From assembly GCA_905250075.1 (NCBI GenBank), contig CAJNOP010000019.1, positions 1,558,408-1,622,407 on the forward strand: a DNA stretch of 64,000 bases, read 5' to 3'. This stretch comes from Rotaria sp. Silwood1 (lineage: Eukaryota > Rotifera > Eurotatoria > Philodinida > Philodinidae). A model generated the notes under the pieces. It was not told the DNA's origin and made no database searches. It saw nothing but the letters and a program-made list of their open reading frames with translations. Numbering within the stretch: position 1 is the stretch's first letter; each line of letters opens with the position of its first letter. Shown piece after piece: positions 50,381 to 60,397 of the stretch. A program made the position numbers and the translations under genes.

Positions 50381-53300
50381 TTAAATATTATCTAATATTG
50401 ATAATTGTAATTTTAATTGATTTAATTCTTTTTCAAGTTCATCAATACGTCTTCGAATTAATTGTTGTTCTTCTTCGTCATATTCTTTTTTTATTATTGT
50501 AAAAAGTAAATTACCATTTGGTGGTAACAATGGTACTTGCTGTTGTTGTTGCTGTCGTTGTTCATTTAATTTATTCATTTGTTCTTTAAGTTGATATGTT
50601 GTGCATAATAATTTTGGAACATCAACAACACGTAAATCAAGACTATCACTTCGAGTTGAATAATTATGAAGACTAGAATAATAATAATAATAATAAAAGA
50701 ATATTATTAAAAAAAACAAAAATTACAAACCGTTCTCCAACACATCGAGATGAATGAAGTTTTGATGAACGATAAGCTTCAGTATATATATCATCCGATG
50801 CATTTAATACAGCATATAAACGCTAGAAAAGAAAAGAAATAGTAAAGCCTTCCATAGTGAACACTTCTGAATTATAAACATCTCTGTATAGTCAACACCT
50901 CACGATCCGATGCAGTGATTTTTTTCTGGATTTGAATCTCTGCACAGTGGACACCGTTGTATAGTTCTACGATGGATACTTTCGAAAATCTTCAAGAATT
51001 TCCACAACAGGGAAATTTTTCGGGAAGAAAAATGCATGAAAAAATATGAAAAACTTTACTCTTAGAATCTCCTTATAGTGAACACTGTGAAAAGTTCGAA
51101 GGGCATGCACTAGAGAGATTATACTGCAAAATTTTCAATCGAATGGTCTTAATCAAGTCATTAACGGTCACTTGTCTCGAATTACCCATTCGATAGTATG
51201 TTAACCAAGTTATGACATACATCTGTTCTTTGTGCTAGTTAGTGTGTATCGAGAACTGAAGCAATTGAGCGTAAGAAATCTACTTCCGGTTGTCCTTGTG
51301 TTCAGAGCTACAGCTATTATTTGTTGTAAGAAAGATATTGAATCAATCGTTAGACGGCACTTCATATAGTAAGACAGCCGAAGAGCACAAACATTCTTAT
51401 TCAAATGTTTCTTTTATTTTTAAAGTATTTTCTTACTTGTGAAAATAACATCCAACCAGGCCATTGTCGTTTTCGCCAATATGGTATAGCATATTTAAAT
51501 ATAAGCCATTCTAATAAAAGTGTTATGAGTCCAACTATCATACCAGTACCTAATAATATAAATACACCAATAAATCGATCAAAAGATAATTCTCGATTCT
51601 AGAAAAAAATCAAATCAAATCAAATATTAATTAATCTAATATAAAAATTAATTTACATCATTTAATCGTTTTATTTCGCAGTTTTCATAAACATACCAAT
51701 CGTCATGAAGACGTTGAATAATACCTATTAAAGAAATACTTTTTGTTTTTTTATTACAAAAAAAAAACAAACACAAGAATATCTTTCTAACCTTTATCAA
51801 CATAAGATAATAAAATATTTGTTATATCATATTTTAAATCTGTATCAAATTTTGAAAAACCTAATGATAAACCAAATGCTCCAAAATTATCACCACTTAT
51901 ACGAATTGATTTGAAAACTTCACGTGTTAAATAATATCGTGCCATTGAATGATCCATAAGTAAATAAGTTATTGAACGTTCACGAAGTAATTTAATACCA
52001 TGTGCATAAGATGAAACATATTGTTTACGAGTATAAAGTGTATTTGTAAAAAATCTTTTTAAATATTCTTCATCACTTGTATTTGCAACAATACCAATAC
52101 TACATTGAGACATTTTACGACATTCATCCTTAGATAAACAATAATAATTTTTATAAATCAGATCTTTAGAAAAAATTATGTTTTCTTTTTTGTCAACCCA
52201 TCAAAAGCTTATTATTAGCTGATCTAATGAATATAAGTGTCCAAAAAAAAACACGATGAACACAGCGAATGCATGATAAACATAGGGTAGTCTTAGATTC
52301 ATTTCGATCTCTTTCGATTAATTTCAAGGAAATAGCTGAATTTGATAAACAAAAAGAATTAAATCATTCTCGGATGAGAAAATCGAACTCGAGAATATCG
52401 ACAAAATTTCTATAGATTGGGACCCCAAAAACTTTTAGGCTCTTATTATTAAATTTAACTTTTCACTTGAAATGGCTTTTCCGACTAGAAAGAATCGAAA
52501 TCAATTCATAACCGTCAATGGTGCAAAACTGCTAAATATCTATATAATGAACATGTTTGAAAAAGAATAACTTACTATTGTTAGAATACTGTTCCGAATA
52601 TAGTGCAGAAAACTATTTAATTTCTAAATATAGTACTAAATCTTTCTTCGTAATAGAAAATTCCAGATCGTCTATTATCTGCAAGGGTACAAATTTTTCA
52701 GAAGAATATTCTATCGTGTTCGATTCATTTGTAGAATTTTTAATTGCAAAACGTTTTTCGAAAAAACTAAAGCAATTCTAAATATTTCAGAAGACAGTGT
52801 TCAGGTCTTGAAAAATCCAAAAATAATGCTGATCTCAATATTTTAAGATTTTTCAGCTCAAAACCCTTAAATCTAAGTATATTTCCATGTAAATATACCA
52901 ATTAAAAGTTAACGTTTGTGAGATAATAAATACTTAAGGAATATCTTCTGTCAAGTCTGTCGAATCGTTCCTCTATTTGAAACTTCAAATATAGGAGAGA
53001 TTCACTAATCTAAGGCATTTATTAAAATTAAGATGGAGTTTTCATAGATTAACTTTCTTTGAATATTCTATATTTCAATAATTTTGTTCACTAAGTCTAT
53101 GAAACTATTGTCGCCATATGAATTGAATCAAAATCTCCACTTCATAAAGCTTTATTAAGGTATAGAATGCTGTCTAACGACAGACTCGATATCTTTCAAG
53201 TAGTTATAGCTCTGAACAACAGACTGATCTGACGAAGAGCTCTCCATACACACTAACTAGCCACAGAAGCAGTTTGCGTCATAATGAAGTCAATATACTA

Positions 53301-56300
53301 TCGGACAGATAATCTGAGATGACTAGTCACTCGTGACTTGTTCTGGGCCATTTCATGGCTGATGACATTGACGTTTGAATACACTACCTTGTGGATACAT
53401 GTCGATCCGTAACCAATAGGATATTTTCTTAAAATTAATAGCCCAATACGATTATGATGAAAATTTTCTCGAGATAAATAAGAACTCCGAAAACAAGTTT
53501 ATATAACACAATAAATATCTTTAAGAAAAATGAGACATTGTTCAGGTCGCTATGATCTTTCTTCATCAAACAACACTCAATCTATGCAAGATTTCGAAAC
53601 GTAAGACAGATGGTTTTTTTTTTCGTCTTTCATACATGTTCTGCAGTTTGATAAAAAAAAGATTATGAACAACTCGGGAAAGTTTCATTCTCCTAAAAAG
53701 TATTTACACTATCAGATGAATTCTTTTTAAGTCAAAATACTATATGACTGAGAGTATCAAAAGTATAGTTCGATCAAGTCCGAATTCGACGGGCTCTACT
53801 ATTCATTTATGTCTTCTTTTCTGTATTATTACTATCATGATTTTCTCTTCTCATTAGATATATTATCTTCTAGATCTTAGTTTTTCAAATTCATACTTAC
53901 AACAATGCCTTGAACATTCGTAGCTATTTGTGTTTCTTCAATTTCAACCATAAAAGCAGCTAATTTAGCTGTATAAATAGCAATAAAAACAATACCAAAT
54001 CCACCCCATACCTATACATTTATGTATTAAAACTCAAAAGAATATTTCCTTCGAAAAACTTACATTGCCTAAAAATCGATTTGACCAACATTTAGGAGAT
54101 TTTGTTTTAAATGTATGTGAAAATACAATTGACCAACTTAATGTTAATGCTGATGCTAAACTAAAAACTTTTTGTCTTCTACGACCTTTTGGTGTTAAAC
54201 TAAAATGAAAAAAAAAATACAAAATGTTTTTGTTTTTTTTTTGTTTTTTTCTACATGTTTATTTTTACCCATAAGGACTATGCCATTCAAAAAATGTTTC
54301 AAATAAAGCAGCAGCATTAAGTACAAGAAAAATCATACACCATGTTGTCCATGAAAATGGTTGTAAAAAAACTCCTAATGATGGTCGTGTTTGTGCTGGT
54401 GCAGTAAAAATAACATATGATGAATGATAAAATGGTGGACTTAAATCAATTGAACGTGCTAAAAATGATTCATATGGTATAGCTGATATTGATAAATGTG
54501 CACGACGATTTTCTAATGATTTTATTAATGCTAACCATTTATTTGGTTTATCAGAAAAAACAAATAATTTTGTTTTTTTTAATGATGAAACTAAATTTGA
54601 ATCTTCCATACGTAATAATAAATTAATTGATATACCATAACAACAATGTGGTGATAAAGATGTTTTTGAATTAAATATAAATGGATCTATTGACATATTT
54701 GTTAATGGTGGATCAATTTGATAACATGGTAAACCATAATTACAATGAAATTCTGATGATATTTGAGCATCGGATACAAATATATATGGTGGTTCAACAA
54801 TACCAACAACAATAATAATTGGTGTTGATGATAAAGCATGAATATGTACAAAACGACATTCACCTGTTAATGAATTCCATACTTTACCATACATTTTATG
54901 AAAACTAGTTATATCAACAAGAGAATTAGATGTTATTATCGAAAGATTTGATGTAGAATTGTCTTGTTGTGATAATGAACTTTTACGTAATGAAGAATTT
55001 GTTGGACGACATGAACGAAAAAATTGATCAGCATTCGTATTTGATGTATAAAATGTACGTGTTAACATGCCTTGACATACATGTTCAGTATGTACCTGAA
55101 ATATAAAAAATACATTAAATTTTCATAAGAATAATTAGAAAGAAATGCTTTTTTTTTTGTTTTTTATATAATTACCATAAACATTGTTGGAACACGCCAT
55201 GCAAGAGTTTTTGGTTCGAATAATATTGGATCAACACCAGAACCAACTCGAATGTCACAATTCCATTCAGCAAAATTTGTAAATAATCTTTGAATAAGAA
55301 AAAATATTATGAACTATTTGTATTTAAGTAATGTCAATAGAAAAAATGTCAAGTGTATAATATCAACGGCGGTGTACTACTGAAACTATAACTATTTGTA
55401 GGAAAAATATTTGAAAGAAACAAAATCAAGTTAGACTTTCGATTTTTTTTTCTTGTTGATACACGCTGAAACCTTACGAAGAAATCATCTGAAATGATAT
55501 TTGATGCACAAGAATGTCTTGGTGAGACTAGTAAAAATTTAAGAGGATTTTTCTTCGTTACTCTTTCGACTCGAGTTATGTACGTTTGACTGAATTCGGA
55601 AACAGTTTTAAGTATATATACTGGAAAATCAAAAAAACGACATATGGATGTAACATTTAGTCGACAGATAAATCAGATGATGTAGAGAGTTTATTATCCT
55701 AACAAAAAAGAAACATTGTTTTCGGCTGAAACTTTCACGAGGGAAGGTTCCAAAGTATGAGTCTCAGTTTTGAATGGAATAGATACCACTTTGTAGGGCT
55801 CGACGAGCTGATTCTCGTGGTATTTTATGTTTTTGTCCATAGAACTTCAAATGAGTAAAACAGATCGATTTTACTAGTGAATCTCTACACTTTGGATAAG
55901 TTTCGAGACAATTATTAGTAATTTGAGACTTAAAGGATACTTAAGGTTTAAATGGTCATGTTAAAACATAGGTAATACCACATGTGAAATTCTATTATTA
56001 ATTATTTTAAAAGAATAGGTGAACAGTACTTCCTTCCAAATCGCAATTCCTTCATCACTGTGAATATTAATTGTAGAATTATTATACTTGTAGGAACTTT
56101 ACCGATCCTGAGAAAAAGCTTTATTATGTATCCAGAAGTTGGAGCTTAACTTGCGTTTCAAATAATACAGTAATAGGCTCATATATGGCATTGCCTATGT
56201 TTTAACATGACCATTCAAATTTTAAATACCCTTTAAGTCCCAAATTACTAACAATTGTCTCAAAACTTATCCGAAGTGAAGAGATTTACTAGTAAAATCG

Positions 56301-59300
56301 ATCTGTTTTACTTATTTGAAATTCTATGGGCAAAAACGGAACATACCACGAGAATCAGCTCGTCGAGCTCTACAAAGTGGTATCTATTACATTCAAAACT
56401 AAAACTCACACTTGGGGACCTTCCCTCGTTAGACTATTCTACGGGCTATTGGTACTAACTGTAAACAAAATTTTGTATAGAAATTTGTTTTGCTTTCAGC
56501 GCTCCTCCAAAACTGGATTAGAATTTGGTTTCAAAGATTTATAGAGACGAACTCATGGTTATCTCGCTTGTAAAATTATCGTCATTTTAGAGATTTAAGA
56601 CGAAATTTTAACTCGTTAGTTACTTCATAAAATATTAATTGTAAAATTGTCGAAGATGATGTTCTACTATTTCAACAACTATTGTTTATTTAGAAAAAGA
56701 TTTTATTTTATTTTATTTTTGCTACATGTGACAGCAGTGTCCAAGGACTGAGTTTTGAGAATTCTTCCAATTCCTAAAAGCACCAGCTAAAAGTGATATA
56801 TCCCTCAAGGAACTGAGAACTGACCCTCAGGCACTTCATGAAACCTCCTCGGTTCGTCATCAATTCCTTGTCGTGAATAAATCACAAACCTTTGCAACGA
56901 CAGTTCTCAAACCACGATACCTTCTCATTTCCTCATTTCCTCCCGTGGATATTGACCGCCGACAATTCCTCAGAAAGGAATCGAGAAAATAACTAGAACT
57001 AACCGTCAATACCGATTGGGGGAACTGACACCAGCATTAGCCACCATCATTCGAATCCCATAAGAAGGATCCAGACAATAACAATTACCACACCGATGCG
57101 AGGAGACGCCGGGGAATTAAGGAATTGTGACAGTTTTGTTGGCAGTTCATAGGAACTGAGGTGAATACCTAGAAACTTTCTAGGTATCCACCTTCGTTTC
57201 AAAGAACTGTCACAATTCCTCAGTTCCCCGGCTTTTTTCTGTATCCGGTATAATTTTACTATCGAAAGAGTACTACATCGTTACCTCAATTCCCCTGGGG
57301 AACTGAGGGTAGGTACCGTGTAGGTATCCACCTCAGTTCCCAGAAACTGTTAGCAGAAGTTAAATCTTTCCCTAGTATCTATGCTGCCTTAAATGAATCA
57401 AGAAAGCCTCCCAAGAAGTATAGAGTTTATATCAGAAAAAAATCAAAAGCCTCAGTCCTTCTCGTTCCCTTGACATATCCCCCACAGTTCTGCCCAGTTC
57501 TAAATGACAATTCCTTGGTTGAAATTTCCGTGATCAATTCCCCAGGAAAAATAAAGAATTATCCCTATTAACCAAGGGGTATACGACTCAGCTAATCAAT
57601 CCTTCTCGAAGTAATAGGAACTTAGGGTAGGTTCCTTCTAGGCATCTACCTCAGTTCCGTGAGGAATTCAGGTAACGATGTAGTACTTTTTAGATACGAA
57701 AATCACATCGGATACAGAAAAAAGCCGGGGAACTGAAGAATTGTGACAGTTCTGCTGACAGTTCCTAGGAACTGAGGTGGATACCTGCACGGTACTTACC
57801 CTAAGTTTCCCAGGGAAATTGAGGAAACGACGTAGTACTCTTTAGATACTAAAATTATACCATATATAGAAAAAAGCCGGAGAACTGGGGAAGTGTGACA
57901 GTTCATAGAAACTGAGGTGGATACCTAGAAACTTTCCAGGTATCCACCTCAGTTCCTATGAACTGTCAACAGAACTGTCACAATTCCTTAGTTCCCCGGC
58001 GTCTCCTCGCATCAGTGTGGTAATTGTTATTGTCTGGATCCTTCTTATGGGATTCGAATGCTGATGGCTAATGTTGGTGTCAGTTCCCCCGATCGATATT
58101 GACGGTTAGTTCTAGTTATTTCCTCGATTCCTTATCTGAGGAACTGTCGGCGATCAATACCCACGGGAGGAAATGAGAAGGTATCGTGGTTTGAGAACTG
58201 TCGTTGCCAAGGTTTGTGATTCATTCTCGCAGAGGAATTGATGACGAACCGAGGAGGTTTCGTGAAGTCTTTGAGGGTCAGTTCTCAGTTCCTCGAGGTA
58301 TATCACTTTTAGCTGGTGATTTTAGGAATTGGAAGAATTCCCAAACCTCAGTCCTTGGACACCCCTCACATGTGGTCAACTTTGAGAATGGTCCATATTT
58401 AATATCAATCATCTTATTGTAATTTCTAAGCGAAATTCAGTCTAATGGAAAATTCTTTGTTCTTAATTGTTTGTGCTCATTAATATACATTTATTGATTA
58501 TAGATTAGTTGTCTATAAGGAATTTGAAGCATTCCTGGTATAAAATCTATCTAACATTAGTTTATAATAAAAAGAAAAGAGAAGTATCGATATTATATTT
58601 TCTAGTACATGATCAACGTGCGACTAACTATTCAATGACAATTCACAATAGAACGTGCATTGAAGTAGTAGAGTCGAAGAATGACCTAGCTCCTTTGCCT
58701 CTTTACAAGTTTTATATGTGACTCTACTGCTAGCATATAAACTGATCAAATTCTATGTTTGGTATTAAATTTGTATAGCTCAAGACTTTGAAAGAAATCA
58801 ATCGGTTATTAAATTAATCTACTCAATAGATTTTAGTCAAAACATATTACACAAAAATACTTGATGAAACTTCTTATTTGATCCTTTGCACAATAAAATA
58901 AATCCAATGAATCATCTCATTGAAAATAATATAGTATAAATGAATACATACTTAATAAACATAGCTGTTTTTTTTGATTGATGTACATTCAATCGACTAT
59001 CACAGGTAGATGGACCAATGAATAATGATGATGTTGTTGATAAATTTGGTAAATGTATATATGTTTTTAATACAGCATTTAATAATATTTTCATACTTGT
59101 ACTTGAAAAATTACTTAATGTTCGTCGACGATCTTCACTTGCTGTAAAAGTTTTTGGTAAATAATTAAAATCATGTGTTTCATCAAGACGAGAAGCAAAC
59201 CACCAACTTGTTCGATTTAATAATAATTGTATTATTGATAATGAACCAAATTCTTTTATTAAACGAACAAATTGTGTTTCACGTTCAGTTGACATAACAC

Positions 59301-60397
59301 ATAAAATAAGATCAATATCAATTTGTGTTAAATCATATATGATTGTACGTGCTGTACGACGAAATTCATTTGATAATGATATACGTGGTAATTGTGCACG
59401 ATAAATAATATGTTGTTTAGCAAGACGAAGATATGATAAACGAAATTCAACCATATCAAATGATGTATCATAGATTATAGCTAAGAAATTAAATTAAAAT
59501 AAAAGAAATATAATAAAAGCAAAAACAAAAACAAAAAGATTATTTACCAATACGAGTATAAACTGAAAGAGTATCAATGGTATATGCAACGGTTTTTGCT
59601 TCTTCTATTGCATCGGGCATTAATTTGAATAAATAAGGATTATGCTAAAAAAGAGTAGAAGATATTTTTAAAGAATTAAATATTCTTTTATATATAAAGT
59701 CGACACAGTCTAAAAAAAGCATTTGATAGTATAAGTCATATTGTTCTGATTTTTTTTGTCACAGGAAGTCTTCTGCATGTCAAAAATAGATGATTTTTGT
59801 TATTCATAAAGAAGAAAACATTTGAAATTCATTTATGATTTTTAAAAAAACACAATCTCCTCGTACTTTACTACTTATAATTGAAATACTTACTAGTTTT
59901 CCTTGAACAATTTGATAACGATTTGTAATAGCTATTGTTGGTAACTTAAGTGATCGAGAAATAAAATCAATTTCTTTTGTATATAAATCAGCAATTAAAA
60001 TCGTATCACGTCGTTCTTCAGATATAATTGAACATAATTTTGTTAATAAAAATGCTTTTGATTGATCAATAATATTTATTTTAAAATCAATACCATATGA
60101 TTCTGTAAGATTTTTTACATCATATTTAAAACGTTGTGCATTTAAAGTCATATCAAATTCACGAAAATAAATAATACGAAGTAATTTTTTTTCTTGTTGA
60201 TTTATTATTTGTGTATGTCGTAATTGTAATATTGTTTTTAATGAATGTTTATCAATTATTTTTGTTTCAATGTCATGTAGACAAAATGAAAATAAATTAA
60301 AAAACATAAAAAATATAACTAATAAACGAATAAATATAAATGATAATGATGACAATGATATTGTCGGCGATGGCCGTTGACGAACATAATCGAGCAT
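50381..60397 (-). CDS. NMDA-type ionotropic glutamate receptor subunit, GluN3-like (12 exons)
   Basis: Exons (5' to 3'): 60397-59894, 59644-59548, 59480-58952, 55287-55176, 55095-54269, 54199-54064, 54011-53901, 52128-51792, 51724-51657, 51598-51437, 50822-50731, 50672-50381; 1088 residues. A hydrophobic leader precedes an amino-terminal domain, then S1 (from about 505), M1 (654-678), the pore loop, M3, S2 and M4. The segment FEWHSPYGLTPKGRRRQ with KSPKCWSNRFLGN closely follows GluN3 rather than GluN1 or GluN2. Oddities: the M3 gating motif SYTANLAAF reads IYTAKLAAF (Lys751); the pore N-site position is Ser717; the S1 ligand Arg position is Leu626, with an Arg two residues on. S2 retains the MDxS aspartate. 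The C tail has a Gln run and a coiled coil. Start: first ATG in frame. Confidence 0.85.
50870..51085. repeat. Candidate pogo/Tigger-like repeat fragment in NMDA-receptor intron
   Basis: Several variants of a TATAGTGAACAC/CTGTATAGTCAACACCTC motif recur at about 50875, 50910, 50945 and 51073. CTCTRTATAGYGRACACC repeats are typical of the terminal regions of pogo/Tigger-like elements. Proper termini and target duplication were not identified. Confidence 0.35.
51150..51385 (+). repeat. Inverted-pair repeat, copy A (NMDA-receptor intron)
   Basis: Shares blocks in opposite orientation with 53150-53345: CGATAGTATG, GCTAGTTAGTGTGTATCGAGA, TTCAGAGCTACAGCTA, AAAGATATTGA and CGTTAGACGGCA, in the same order after reverse-complementing the second copy. 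Confidence 0.65.
53150..53345 (-). repeat. Inverted-pair repeat, copy B (NMDA-receptor intron)
   Basis: Reverse-complement partner of 51150-51385. It contains TCTCCATACACACTAACTAGC and TAGTTATAGCTCTGAA. It lies in the 1772-bp intron 52129-53900. Confidence 0.65.
55738..56428. repeat. Fold-back repeat with CGAGGGAAGG ends (NMDA-receptor intron)
   Basis: Arms of about 240 bp (55738-55975 and 56190-56428) are near-perfect reverse complements, for example CTCGACGAGCTGATTCTCGTGG in the left arm against CCACGAGAATCAGCTCGTCGAG on the right, and GGTCATGTTAAAACATAGG against its complement. The element starts CGAGGGAAGG and ends CCTTCCCTCG. The open frames at 56255-56544 are shadows of the arm. Confidence 0.85.
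56724..58373. repeat. Giant 1.65-kb fold-back element (NMDA-receptor intron)
   Basis: The left end begins ACATGTGACAG...GTCCAAGGACTGAG and the right end is its reverse complement finishing CACATGTG. Arms of about 470-480 bp (about 56724-57200 and 57895-58373) are highly similar; examples are GGATCCAGACAATAACAATT and AACCGAGGAGGTTTCGTGAA against its complement. The middle holds further inverted and direct copies of a unit containing GCCGGGGAACTGAGGAATTG and GAACTGAGGTGGATACCT (GCCGGGG-type starts near 57109, 57723 and 57872, and reversed near 57232 and 57998). It is visibly richer in G and C than its surroundings. No transposase is encoded. Confidence 0.9.

Noticed and set aside
57040-57070. 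TTCGAATCCC motif suggesting a tRNA T-arm
   Set aside because: It is part of the fold-back arm (repeated inverted near 58052) and no cloverleaf can be drawn around it.
58204-58422. 72-residue plus-strand frame with normal-looking composition
   Set aside because: It lies almost wholly in the right arm of the giant fold-back and has no counterpart domain; the left arm is interrupted in the same frame.
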